A stretch of DNA of 64,000 bases from JANPBY01 sp963851405 (GTDB taxonomy: Bacteria; Actinomycetota; Actinomycetes; DATJPE01). This document shows, one piece after another, positions 20,114 through 28,655 of the stretch (position 1 is its first letter; each line of letters begins with the position of its first letter). The notes beneath the pieces are model-generated. The model had not been told where the DNA came from and did not search any database. It saw only the letters and a program-made list of their open reading frames with translations. A program made the translations under genes and the position numbers. The DNA lies in assembly GCA_963851405.1 (NCBI GenBank), contig CAWKPB010000007.1, positions 310,001 to 374,000 of the forward strand, in the 5' to 3' direction.

Positions 20114-20131
20114 GGGGCTGGTCCGAGCCCC
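20114..20131 (+). terminator. Hairpin after the SnoaL-like gene
   Basis: Perfect GGGGCT-GGTCCG-AGCCCC stem-loop 58 bases after the stop at 20056; no T-run. Confidence 0.4.
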
Positions 20132-20235
20132 ATGGGCAAGATCGGCCGCGTCGGCTAGCGGCTCACCGACCTCTGGCACGATCAGCTGATGATTGGTGTG
20201 GATCGCGGCCGGACCACCGTGGGGGTCGGTGTTGA

Positions 20236-21009
20236 ATGATTGAGCGCCTGACTGAGATTGCTCCCGGTGTCTGGGTCGCGACGTCTCGGCGCTACGCCAC
20301 CACGTCGACGGTTCTGCTTGACGGTCACGGTGGCGCCGTGGTCGTCGACCCCGCTTGGGACGCCGACGAGCTGGCCGCTATCCCTGCAGACCTTCGCGCG
20401 TTGGGGGTCGGATGCGTGGCCGGGCTGGCCACGCATATCCACTACGACCACGTGCTCTGGCACCCCGATCTCGGTGCCGTCCCTCGCTGGGCGACGCCCG
20501 GCACAGCGCTGTATGCGGCGGCTCACAGAGACGAGGTCACAGCACCCCTGGTCGGTGACATCCCAGACGAACTGGTGTCCATCGCAGGACTGCTCGATGC
20601 GCTCCCTGGCGACACGCTTCCATGGAACGGACCGACGGCTCGAGTGTGGACCCACGACGCACACGCTCCGGCGCACCTTGCGCTCGAAGTCGAGGGCCAC
20701 GGGGTTCTCATCGCTGGGGACATGCTGAGCGACGTCGAGCTGCCGATGCCGGACAGCTCCGCGCCGGATTTGGCGTCCTATCTGGTGGGACTCGACACGC
20801 TTGCCCCAGTCGTAAGCAGGGCAAGGCTGCTGATCCCCGGGCACGGCACACCAACCGAGCACCCGATGCGCAGGCTCGATGCTGACCGGGCCTACCTCGA
20901 CGCGATCCTCAACGGTCGGGCCGTGGACGACCCCCGCATGGCGTACGACGGGATGGCCGAGTTGCACGCGGCCAATCTGGTCCAAGCGGCGCGGACGTCG
21001 TCGGCGTGA
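20236..21009 (+). CDS. Metallo-beta-lactamase fold hydrolase
   Basis: 257 residues. Zinc-site motif HIHYDH (in LATHIHYDHVLWHPDLG), a later Asp in LIAGDMLSD and a His in LLIPGHGTP complete the MBL metal centre. No signal peptide. Substrate cannot be told: the family includes lactonases, glyoxalase II-like and other hydrolases. It converges on the serine hydrolase gene with a 46-base gap. Confidence 0.88.
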   Translation: MIERLTEIAPGVWVATSRRYATTSTVLLDGHGGAVVVDPAWDADELAAIPADLRALGVGCVAGLATHIHYDHVLWHPDLGAVPRWATPGTALYAAAHRDEVTAPLVGDIPDELVSIAGLLDALPGDTLPWNGPTARVWTHDAHAPAHLALEVEGHGVLIAGDMLSDVELPMPDSSAPDLASYLVGLDTLAPVVSRARLLIPGHGTPTEHPMRRLDADRAYLDAILNGRAVDDPRMAYDGMAELHAANLVQAARTSSA

Positions 21010-21055
21010 TGTGGGGTGCCGCACCGGTTGGTCGGGCTGCGAGGCCTCCTGGCGA

Positions 21056-22471
21056 TCAGGCCGTGCTAGGCCTCCCGGCGTAGGCCACGCCCAGCCTGAA
21101 TACGGCCCACCCCACGCCAGTCACGGCGGCTGCGACCAACAGCAGACCAAGATCGGGCGCGAACAGAAGTATCGAACGGAGTGGCGCGCCGGCCAAGCTT
21201 GGGATCAAGACGAGAAAGACCCACGCCGCGGCCAGGGTGGTGAGCAGCGGGAAGAACAAGCTGAACCGACCAAAGCCGCTCGAGGCCTTGGCACGAACCT
21301 CGGTGCGATGCCGCCATGCCCAGACCATGCTGAGCAGATAGACGAGGGGCAGGAGAGCTAACGCGAGGAACAAGGCCTTCTGGAGCAATCGGGAGTCATC
21401 GCCGCTGAAGTCGAGGCCCAGTGCCCTCGCAGTGATGCCCTCGCGGAGCCGGCCCGTTTCCCCGAACCCGAGCCCACTGCCGGCGTTGACCATCACGACA
21501 GCCCCGTTCTTCTCGCCGGGGATGAGCGTCGCGAGCGATTCGAAACCAGGGCTCGCCCCGGCATGCCAGACGGTTCCGTCGTCTGCCACGTTCCAACCGA
21601 AGCCGTAGTTCGGCGATGCCGTATTAGCTGGACGCATCATCGTCGCCTTACCCTCGGCGCTCAGCACATCGTCCTCGCCGTTCATGATCATCTGCAGATA
21701 GAGCGCCAGATCGTTGGCGCTCGCGACAATCCCACCCGCTGGAGCCGTTCCACGGTCGGTGGCGTTGTCCGAGAGCGCTCGTTTGGTGAAGAACCAGGGC
21801 GTGTGCCCGATCGCCATCGATTCATGGACCTCGCCGTCAGTCGCGAAACTGCGCTCCATGCCGACCGGCTCAAGGATGTTGGTCGCCACATAGGCCTGGT
21901 AGCTCTGCTCGCTGACGACTTCGATCAGGCGGCCGAGAATCTCGTAGTTGGCGTTCGAGTACTCCCATCGCTCGCCGGGCTGATGGGCCAGGTCTTCCAC
22001 TGCAAGCCGTTCAACGCGGCCCGCAAGCTCGCCCTCCCGACCGTTCCCTTGCACGGTGGAGAAGCCGCTCGTGTGGCTGAGCAACTGTCGGATCGTGATG
22101 GCGCCGGTCGCCTGGCCCGAGAAGACGTCCAGGTATTGGGAGACTCCTGCATCCAGGTCGATCTTTCCCGCCTCGACCAGTTGCATCACGGCCAGCGCGG
22201 TGAAGCTCTTGGAGATCGAACCGATGAGTAAGGGTGTGTCCGGGGTTACGGGCCTGTCAGTTCCGGCCTTGGCAACGCCACGCGCACCAACGGTGGTGAT
22301 CTCACCCACAGTCACGACGGCATAGGCCAGTCCGGGCACACCTGAAGCAGGCATCTCACTGTTGATGACCTCGGCTATCGCCGCGTCGGGCGCGGCTGCC
22401 GGAGCAGCGGCGCCAAGCGCCACGGCAAGGATCGGCAGAAGTCTCCGCGCGGCTCCAGTCCCGAAGGTCAT
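21056..22471 (-). CDS. Beta-lactamase-like serine hydrolase with C-terminal membrane spans
   Basis: 471 residues. Signal peptide (RRLLPILAVALGAAAPAA), then a class C beta-lactamase / PBP-like domain with SISK (Ser nucleophile and Lys), YSN (in YSNANYEIL) and HAG (in WHAGASPGFE). The last 110 residues contain three membrane spans, so the catalytic domain is held outside the membrane. Likely an esterase or peptidase; true lactam resistance is not implied. ATG 22471 overlaps the DUF4386 stop (ATGA), and a longer frame to 22879 is only an extension across that gene. Confidence 0.87.
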   Translation of the reverse strand: MTFGTGAARRLLPILAVALGAAAPAAAPDAAIAEVINSEMPASGVPGLAYAVVTVGEITTVGARGVAKAGTDRPVTPDTPLLIGSISKSFTALAVMQLVEAGKIDLDAGVSQYLDVFSGQATGAITIRQLLSHTSGFSTVQGNGREGELAGRVERLAVEDLAHQPGERWEYSNANYEILGRLIEVVSEQSYQAYVATNILEPVGMERSFATDGEVHESMAIGHTPWFFTKRALSDNATDRGTAPAGGIVASANDLALYLQMIMNGEDDVLSAEGKATMMRPANTASPNYGFGWNVADDGTVWHAGASPGFESLATLIPGEKNGAVVMVNAGSGLGFGETGRLREGITARALGLDFSGDDSRLLQKALFLALALLPLVYLLSMVWAWRHRTEVRAKASSGFGRFSLFFPLLTTLAAAWVFLVLIPSLAGAPLRSILLFAPDLGLLLVAAAVTGVGWAVFRLGVAYAGRPSTA

Positions 22472-23205
22472 TCGACCGGAAGGCGCCGCGTCGTCAGCAG
22501 CCAGATCCCTAGCCAGCCTTCTCCGATCATCGATGGCACGGCCACCAGGACGAGGAGCAGCCCGGAAACGGTCGAGTAGTCGGGAAGGGCCAGGTGGGCG
22601 ACGGTGTCGACGGCATAGGCGAGGCCGGCGAACGCGAGGACGTAGCCCATGGCTCGTGGTGCGAAGCCCGAGCGGGCGACGAGCACCCCGAGCAGCACGA
22701 GGTGGACAGCGAACAAGCACAACCCCAGCTGCCACGTGGTTTCGAAGGCCTCGATGGCTTGCATCGTCTGCGCCGCCTGGGCGTCGGCCGACACGGCGAC
22801 GGTCGTGGCCAGGGTCAGCGCCTGGACCAAGAAGACGAGGGCGACGCCAAGCATGACGCTGTAGCCGAGGCGGAACCAAGCCATCACGAGGGACAGGTCT
22901 CGGTTGACGCTACGGAACACGACTTGAAGAGCCCATGCCAACGTGATGTCGAGCAGCACGATGAGTAGGAAGGCCAGGATGCCGGCTCGCAACAGCGCGG
23001 GGGAGTCGCCGATGTTTGCCGTCGTCGCGAGCGGATCGCCTGCCACCACAAGGCCCTCGAGAACGAGGAAGTTGGCGATGATCGCCAAGCCGAACATCAG
23101 CAGGTACGACGCACCGGCGATTCGAGCGATGAGTCGGGTCTGCGCGCCGGACGAGAGCGTTGGATCCGGCTGCGTGGTCCGGGTCGCCACGGATGGGGCG
23201 GTCAC
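22468..23205 (-). CDS. DUF4386 multi-pass membrane protein
   Basis: 245 residues with six hydrophobic spans, matching the DUF4386 family of unknown function (ARIAGASYLLMFGLAIIANF near the start). GTG 23205 is preceded by GAGGAG. Lies between the reductase (53 bases upstream) and the coupled serine hydrolase, so these three form one operon controlled from the divergent TetR promoter. Confidence 0.85.
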   Translation of the reverse strand: MTAPSVATRTTQPDPTLSSGAQTRLIARIAGASYLLMFGLAIIANFLVLEGLVVAGDPLATTANIGDSPALLRAGILAFLLIVLLDITLAWALQVVFRSVNRDLSLVMAWFRLGYSVMLGVALVFLVQALTLATTVAVSADAQAAQTMQAIEAFETTWQLGLCLFAVHLVLLGVLVARSGFAPRAMGYVLAFAGLAYAVDTVAHLALPDYSTVSGLLLVLVAVPSMIGEGWLGIWLLTTRRLPVE

Positions 23206-23258
23206 AAGTTCTCCTCGTTGAGTGATGGGTGGGTTGCCGGGCCGTGTTCGCCCGCTAA

Positions 23259-24311
23259 CTAGGCGCCGGCCGGGCGGACGACGATGACGGCCTTGCCGGT
23301 GATGCGCCCGGCGTCGAGGTCGGCGATGGCGTCGCGGACGCGCGCCAACGGGTATCGGCCTCCGATCAGGGGAGCCACCGAACCTGCGGACAAGAGGTCG
23401 GCCAGTCGATCCAGGGTTTCGTGGTGCTCGCGGCTGATGAACGACGTTAGGCGCTTACGGGAGAAGACGGAAAGGAAGACCGCCCGGAGGTTGCGGCCGA
23501 TACCCCCGGTCACTGGGCCGCCGCCCTCACCTCCGACGATGACGAGGGTGCCCGTTGGCGTGAGCGCTCGCTTCAGCCGTCGTACCGGGTTGAGCCCGCC
23601 GGCGTCGATGATGAGGTCGTAGCACGTACCGCCGTCGAGGTAGTCGCCGTTGGCGTAGTCGATGACGTGCTCAGCCCCAAGGCTCGTTACCGCGGCGGCC
23701 TTGGCCGCGCTGGACACGCCCGTGACGTGAGCGCCGAGCGCAGCCGCAATCTGCACGGCGTAGCTGCCGACCCCGCCAGAGGCGCCGATGACGAGGACCG
23801 ACTGACCGGCCTCGACCCGACCAACGTCGGTGAGTGCCTGCAAGGCCGTACCCCCCGAAATCGCGGCTACCGCGGCCGACTCGAAGTCCAGCGCCTTCGG
23901 TTTGTGGCTGAGCTTGCGCTCGGGGGCGGTCGCGTACTCCGCGAAGGTGGCGCGCCCGATGCCGAACACCTCGTCCCCCACCTCGAATCGGCGCACATCC
24001 TTGCCGACAGCGACGACGACGCCCGCCAGATCGAGTCCCGGGACCGGCTGCTTCGGCCGGGTCAGGCCGAATCCCAGCACGCGAATGAGGTACGGCGTGC
24101 CGCTCATCAGGTGGCACGTGCCGCGGTCGACCCCGGCGGCGTGGACCCGGACGAGGACTTCGTCGTCCGCGATGGTTGGTCGATGGAGCACAGCGTCTTG
24201 GACAACCTCGGCACCGCCGTAGCGAGGGGTGATGACCGCCTGCATTCGGACGGTTTCGGAGATCGCCCCTGTTGACGGGACATCCTGGAGGTCATGGGTG
24301 CTGGGGGGCAC
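23259..24311 (-). CDS. NAD(P)-dependent medium-chain alcohol dehydrogenase / quinone reductase-like
   Basis: 350 residues. N-terminal GroES-like fold (VPGLDLAGVVVAVGKDVRRF) and Rossmann nucleotide site GASGGVGSYAVQ. No structural zinc Cys cluster, so it belongs with the zinc-free quinone reductase-like group; it probably reduces an enone or quinone (inference). GTG 24311 has AAGGA 5 bases upstream and faces the TetR operators directly. Confidence 0.88.
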   Translation of the reverse strand: MPPSTHDLQDVPSTGAISETVRMQAVITPRYGGAEVVQDAVLHRPTIADDEVLVRVHAAGVDRGTCHLMSGTPYLIRVLGFGLTRPKQPVPGLDLAGVVVAVGKDVRRFEVGDEVFGIGRATFAEYATAPERKLSHKPKALDFESAAVAAISGGTALQALTDVGRVEAGQSVLVIGASGGVGSYAVQIAAALGAHVTGVSSAAKAAAVTSLGAEHVIDYANGDYLDGGTCYDLIIDAGGLNPVRRLKRALTPTGTLVIVGGEGGGPVTGGIGRNLRAVFLSVFSRKRLTSFISREHHETLDRLADLLSAGSVAPLIGGRYPLARVRDAIADLDAGRITGKAVIVVRPAGA

Positions 24312-24332
24312 GAGAATCCTTCCGACACGGTG

Positions 24333-24379
24333 TCGTACTTAGTACGAGAATGCGGCTACGGTACTCGTACTAAGTACGA
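24333..24379. promoter_or_regulatory. Two 15-bp palindromic TetR operators in a divergent promoter
   Basis: TCGTACTTAGTACGA at 24333-24347 and TCGTACTAAGTACGA at 24365-24379. Each is a perfect palindrome apart from its central base, and the two are reverse complements of each other. Their centres are 32 bp apart, about three helical turns, so two repressor dimers would bind the same face. TACGAT (24375-24380), inside the right operator, could be the -10 of the regulator gene. Confidence 0.8.
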
Positions 24380-24406
24380 TGGTCAAGCCCCCGTCGAAGG
24401 AGTTCC

Positions 24407-25096
24407 ATGTCCAGTCCCGTTGCTCACGTCCCCCTGACCAGGGAACGTGTCCTCGATGGTGCGGTCGCGCTCGCCGATCGGATCGGGATCACGGCTCTCA
24501 CCATGCGTCGGCTGGCGACCGAGCTCGGCGTGAAGCCGATGACCATGTACCACTACATGCCGTCGAGGGACGCCATCGTGAAAGGCATGGTCGAGCGCGT
24601 CTTCGCCGAGATCGACCTCCCTCCAGAAGGTCTGCCCTGGACGAAGGCGGTCCGCGTCCGGTGCCTGTCCGCACGCAGGGTTCTCAATCGGCATCCATGG
24701 GCCGCACCGCTGATGGAGTCGCAGAGGTCGCCCGGGCCGGCCAATTTGGGCCACCACGAAGCCGTACTCGCCTGCCTGCGGCGAGGCGGCCTGTCTTGGC
24801 AACTGACAGCGCACGCGTACGCGGTCCTGGACAGCTTCGTCTTCGGCTTCGCCTTCGAGGAGGCGACCCTCCCGTCCTCCGAGGGTGAAGCGTTCGCCGA
24901 CGCCACGAAGGAAATCGCCGCGACGTTTGACCCGGGCGAGTACCCCCTGCTGACGACCTTCGCAGCCGAGCACGTCCTGGCACCCGGGTACTCCTTTGGC
25001 GACTCATTCGAGTTCGGCCTGGACCTGATCATCAGCGGACTGGATCGGGCCGCGCGTTCGGAGCGCCGCGCGGGCCCCACTCCTGACGCCGGGTAA
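24407..25096 (+). CDS. TetR/AcrR family regulator of the adjacent divergent operon
   Basis: 229 residues. The HTH region ALADRIGITALTMRRLATEL followed by KPMTMYHYMPSRDAIVKGM is typical of the TetR group with a TetR_C-type ligand domain. ATG 24407 has GAAGGAG upstream. Divergent to the reductase-DUF4386-hydrolase operon with two shared palindromes between the genes, so autoregulation and repression of the operon are expected. Ligand unknown. Confidence 0.88.
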   Translation: MSSPVAHVPLTRERVLDGAVALADRIGITALTMRRLATELGVKPMTMYHYMPSRDAIVKGMVERVFAEIDLPPEGLPWTKAVRVRCLSARRVLNRHPWAAPLMESQRSPGPANLGHHEAVLACLRRGGLSWQLTAHAYAVLDSFVFGFAFEEATLPSSEGEAFADATKEIAATFDPGEYPLLTTFAAEHVLAPGYSFGDSFEFGLDLIISGLDRAARSERRAGPTPDAG

Positions 25097-25240
25097 GCCT
25101 TCCGACCCGTCTCTGCGGCAACCATCCTTGGCCACCACCAGCGGTGGGGATCGTTCGATGGTCCGTCGACTGGGAGGGCTGCGTCCGTGCGATCACGCGT
25201 TGGTCGATCGGTAGCCGCTCAACCCAGGCATTCTTGGGTG

Positions 25241-25978
25241 ATGGTGAGCAGCGATCTGTGGGACGAGCGGACAGCGGCGGTCTATGACGAGGAGTGCGCT
25301 GAAATGTTCGCTCCCGAGAAGGTCGGGTGCACCGTGGACTTCTTGGCCCAGTTGGCCGGGTCCGGTTCTGCGCTGGAGTTCGCGATCGGTACTGGACGGA
25401 TCGGCATTCCGCTCGCAGAACGAGGGATCGCAGTTGCCGGCATCGAGCTCGCACCCGCGATGGCTGCCCGGCTAAGAGAAAAGGTCAGTGAGGAGAAGCT
25501 ATCTGTCGTGGTTGGTGACATGGCCACGACCACGGTGCCGGGCGAGTTCGGCCTGGTGTACCTGGTGTGGAACAGCATTGCCAACCTGCGGACGCAGGCC
25601 GAGCAGGTGGCCTGCTTCCGCAACGCGGCAAGCCACCTCGCGCCCGGCGGACGGTTCGTGATCGAGCTGTTCGTGCCGCCGCTGCGCCGGCTTCCCCCCG
25701 GCCAGGTGGCCGTACCCTTCGATGTTTCTGAGGCCCACACCGGGTTGGACACTTTCGACCCGGTCACGCAAGAGTGCAGTTCCCATCACTACACGCGCCA
25801 GCCTGATGGGACCGTGCGATACGGCGTGGGGAACTTCCGCTACATCTGGCCAGCTGAGTGCGACCTCATGGCCCAACTCGCTGGGATGGAACTGGAGACG
25901 CGCGTGGCGGACTGGGACGGCTCACCGTTCAGTGCTGATAGCGAGAAGCACGTCTCCGTGTGGCGCACGGTGGTGTGA
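25241..25978 (+). CDS. Class I SAM-dependent methyltransferase
   Basis: 245 residues. Glycine-rich SAM motif ALEFAIGTGRIGIPLAERG at about residues 44-62, followed by an acidic residue for the ribose (GIELAP) and VVGDMATTTVPGEFGLVYLV. Resembles small-molecule methyltransferases of the Methyltransf_25 type. ATG 25241 is chosen; an upstream GTG (25187) would add 18 atypical residues. Substrate unknown. Confidence 0.85.
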   Translation: MVSSDLWDERTAAVYDEECAEMFAPEKVGCTVDFLAQLAGSGSALEFAIGTGRIGIPLAERGIAVAGIELAPAMAARLREKVSEEKLSVVVGDMATTTVPGEFGLVYLVWNSIANLRTQAEQVACFRNAASHLAPGGRFVIELFVPPLRRLPPGQVAVPFDVSEAHTGLDTFDPVTQECSSHHYTRQPDGTVRYGVGNFRYIWPAECDLMAQLAGMELETRVADWDGSPFSADSEKHVSVWRTVV

Positions 25979-26011
25979 CTCAGCCGACCGTCATCGCCAT
26001 CCGCGCGCGGC

Positions 26012-26446
26012 CTACGAGAGCGCAGTGATGACCTTCGCGATGCGCCGAGAACGAGTTTCCTCGGCTTTCGCGTCGGAGACCTGGCGGCAGAACTCCTTGC
26101 GCTTGGAGTAGGAGAGTGCGGCGAACTGGTCGCTGAGCCCCGCATCTTCCAGGGCGACGGCCAGCGCGGGGGGCACGTCGACGGATCTAGGGCCGGTCAC
26201 CAGTTCCAGGGTCACGTGGACCCGATCCCCGGCCGAGAGTCCGGCCGCCTCACGATGCTCCTTGGCCAGGGAGATCAGGAACCGTCCACTGCGAACCGCA
26301 ACCGTGCTCGGGTAGGTGTAGTCGCCCAGCCACACCGTCACGCCGGGTGTCTTCGACGTCCCGAGCTCGGCGAGGTTGGCTGCGGGGACCTCGAGGCCGG
26401 TGTTGTTCCCGAAGGCCAGGATCGTCGTGTCGAAGGTTGTCTGCAC
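26012..26446 (-). CDS. DUF1905 / YdeI-OmdA-type protein
   Basis: 144 residues. N-terminal DUF1905-like barrel (VTVWLGDYTYPSTVAVRSGR) and C-terminal YdeI/OmpD-associated helical motif (SYSKRKEFCRQVSDAK). The family is small and cytoplasmic with only loosely defined roles. GTG 26446 fits a leaderless start. Converges on the methyltransferase with a 33-base gap. Confidence 0.82.
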   Translation of the reverse strand: MQTTFDTTILAFGNNTGLEVPAANLAELGTSKTPGVTVWLGDYTYPSTVAVRSGRFLISLAKEHREAAGLSAGDRVHVTLELVTGPRSVDVPPALAVALEDAGLSDQFAALSYSKRKEFCRQVSDAKAEETRSRRIAKVITALS

Positions 26447-26458
26447 CCTCAGAGGCTA
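26447..26458 (-). promoter_or_regulatory. Predicted leaderless -10 box (YdeI-like gene)
   Basis: On the minus strand TAGCCT (26458-26453), then 6 bases to GTG 26446. Confidence 0.5.
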
Positions 26459-26505
26459 GGTGCCCGCTCTCTCTCGACCGGACAGGACTGACGAACAAGC
26501 GCCGA

Positions 26506-27678
26506 CTATCTGGTCAGTACCTCGGGGTGTGCGGCTACGTACACGCCGGTCAACGCCAGAGCCATGGCCCCCTCGAGCATGGTCTTGTCGCCGGCCTCCG
26601 TCACGCAGTGTTCAGCAAACTCGTGCTGGTGGTTGACGACTGGCCAGCAGTGAACCGCGAGGTCGGCGTGCAGGCCCGGGACCAGTTGGCTGACGTTGCC
26701 GAAATCGGTCGAGCCAGACACCGCACCCGCCGGGTCCGCGGTGTACGGGCGACCCAACGCGAGGCAGGCCGCGGAAAAGATCTCTGCCAGCCCTGTGTGC
26801 GCGTCGATGGGCTCGTAGGCGTTGCCCACGCGAATGATCTCGACATTGGTGCCGGTCGCGGTGGCGGCCCCCTCGAGGCACGCCTGCACCCGCGCCCGAA
26901 GATCGTCGAGGTCGGCCGCGTCGACGGCGCGCAGGTAGTAGGAGGCGGTGACTCGGTCGGGCACGATGTTGGGCGCTGCGCCGCCATGGGTGATGATCCC
27001 GTGAACCTGTTGCAGCGGACGTAAGTGCTGGCGCAGCAGGGCGATCGATGTGTAGCCGAGCACTAGGCCGTCAAGGGCGTTTCGACCCAACTCTGGCGCG
27101 CTGCTGGCATGCGACGCGTGTCCGGTCACGACGACGTCCCACTCCTCGATGGCGAGCGCACGCGGTGCGTGGTCATCGAACGGTGAGGGGTGGACCATCA
27201 TGGCCGCGTCCACGTCCTCGAAGGCGCCCGCACGGATCAAGTCGACCTTGCCGCCCCCCGCCTCCTCGGCGGGTGTCCCGAGAACGGTCAGTCGAAAACC
27301 GAGTTCGTCGGCGAACGGAGCCAGGGCAAGGCCGGCTCCGACCGCTGACGCGGCGATGACGTTGTGGCCGCACGCGTGCCCGACTTCAGGAAGGGCGTCG
27401 TACTCGGCACAAACGACCAGGTGCGGTCCCCGGCTACCCGCTCGCGCCGCGAAGGCCGTGGGCAGGCCGTAGGCGGGGTACTCGACCGCGACCCCGTGCT
27501 GGCTGAGCAGATCGACGCAGCGCCCCGACGAACGATGCTCCGCGTACGCCAGCTCGGGGTCGGCCGCGAGCGCGTGCGAGAGCGCGATCAGGTCGGCGGA
27601 AGCGCCATCCACCAGGGCGCGTATGCGTTCCACCTGGGTCGGCTCGAACGTCACCTCGGCTGCGTCCAGCTTGGACAC
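26506..27678 (-). CDS. M20D family amidohydrolase
   Basis: 390 residues. Two-metal amidohydrolase of the aminoacylase / IAA-amino acid hydrolase type. Metal ligands in YDALPEVGHACGHN, GTPAEE (catalytic Glu) and the late His in NHQHEFAEH. The dimerisation domain sits in the middle. GTG 27678 lies 8 bases after GAAGGAG; the frame extends to 27708 but would put that site inside the gene. Probably frees an acid from an N-acyl amino acid or similar amide (inference). Confidence 0.88.
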   Translation of the reverse strand: MSKLDAAEVTFEPTQVERIRALVDGASADLIALSHALAADPELAYAEHRSSGRCVDLLSQHGVAVEYPAYGLPTAFAARAGSRGPHLVVCAEYDALPEVGHACGHNVIAASAVGAGLALAPFADELGFRLTVLGTPAEEAGGGKVDLIRAGAFEDVDAAMMVHPSPFDDHAPRALAIEEWDVVVTGHASHASSAPELGRNALDGLVLGYTSIALLRQHLRPLQQVHGIITHGGAAPNIVPDRVTASYYLRAVDAADLDDLRARVQACLEGAATATGTNVEIIRVGNAYEPIDAHTGLAEIFSAACLALGRPYTADPAGAVSGSTDFGNVSQLVPGLHADLAVHCWPVVNHQHEFAEHCVTEAGDKTMLEGAMALALTGVYVAAHPEVLTR

Positions 27679-27780
27679 TCGGTCCACTCCTTCGTATACG
27701 TAGCGCAATCAGAAGAGCACGTACAGTGATCGTGGCGTGTGTTACCCCAGCGAATTCTTGGCGTGCTCCCGAACAAGCCC

Positions 27781-27792
27781 TACCCTCACCGC
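27781..27792 (+). promoter_or_regulatory. Predicted leaderless -10 box (DUF6779-like gene)
   Basis: TACCCT at 27781-27786, then 6 bases to ATG 27793. Confidence 0.5.
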
Positions 27793-28647
27793 ATGAGCCG
27801 CCATTCGCCTCCACGACCTTCCGGCGGCTGGTTCGCCCTCATCTTGGCATTCATGACTGCGCTCGGTGGTGCGTCCTTGGCGAGCAACGCCCCGGCCGGC
27901 CCTCCCCGGGTGGCCATCGGCTGGGCCACCGTCCTGATCGCCATCGCCTTCTTGATGTTCTCCCGTTTCCAGCGGTCCACATCGCTGCGACTGGCGCGCA
28001 CCGACCACGCGCGCCGTCGGGACAGCTTGCGCTTGCGCGAGGAACTGGCCGAGGCTCACCTCCGGTCGCGGCTGGCCGTGGAGCGTTCGTACGCGGCCGT
28101 CGCGCGATCGGAGGTGTTGGCCGCCGAAGTCAGCCGCCTGATCGCGGTCCTCGCTGCCGCCCCGCCGCCCACCGTGCAGTACGTCACCCTTCCCGCGACC
28201 GGTCCCGCGCCGACGGCGCACGAGGCCGTTGCCGCGGTTGAACCGAGCGTTGAGCCGAGCGTTGAACCAACGCCCGAGCCGAGGCTCGAGCCCGCAGTCC
28301 GCCCGGCTCCCGTGGCCCCAGCCGCGCGAGCCGACGATAGAAACTTCGGCACCGAGTTCGATCTGCCCTTGGTGGCCAAGCCCGCTGCGGCCAGTCCACC
28401 GGCGGTGCCGATCGCGCCACGTCGCGAGGCGCCCTTCGTCTCGCCCGCGAGCCCCGTCCCCGCGGCAGACCCACGCATTGGCGCCTCCTCGGCCAGTGAA
28501 ACGCCGCGATCTGGGCAGCCGGTGGTTCCGATTGCACCGCGTCGGGCCGCGCCCTTCGCCGCCCCCTCGGCTCCCACGAAGGAACAGCGCAACCGGGTCG
28601 ACCTGCGCGCGGTTGAGTCCAACGATCAGTTCGCGCAAGGCGCCTGA
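27793..28647 (+). CDS. Ala/Arg/Pro-rich membrane protein (possibly DUF6779, Rv3604c-like)
   Basis: 284 residues. Two N-terminal membrane spans (about residues 12-30 and 41-58), an Arg-rich coiled coil (about 60-115), then a disordered Pro/Ala/Glu tail with EPSVEPSVEPTPEP and two copies of a VPIAPRR-x-APF motif. The composition and its position in the DUF3180-to-panC stretch recall Rv3604c of M. tuberculosis, but sequence similarity is not certain by eye. Function unknown. Confidence 0.7.
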   Translation: MSRHSPPRPSGGWFALILAFMTALGGASLASNAPAGPPRVAIGWATVLIAIAFLMFSRFQRSTSLRLARTDHARRRDSLRLREELAEAHLRSRLAVERSYAAVARSEVLAAEVSRLIAVLAAAPPPTVQYVTLPATGPAPTAHEAVAAVEPSVEPSVEPTPEPRLEPAVRPAPVAPAARADDRNFGTEFDLPLVAKPAAASPPAVPIAPRREAPFVSPASPVPAADPRIGASSASETPRSGQPVVPIAPRRAAPFAAPSAPTKEQRNRVDLRAVESNDQFAQGA

Positions 28648-28655
28648 ACCACCGA

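Noticed and set aside
22472..22879. N-terminal extension of the serine hydrolase frame
   Set aside because: Overlaps the DUF4386 gene in another frame; the ATGA overlap at 22471 followed by a signal peptide gives the better start.
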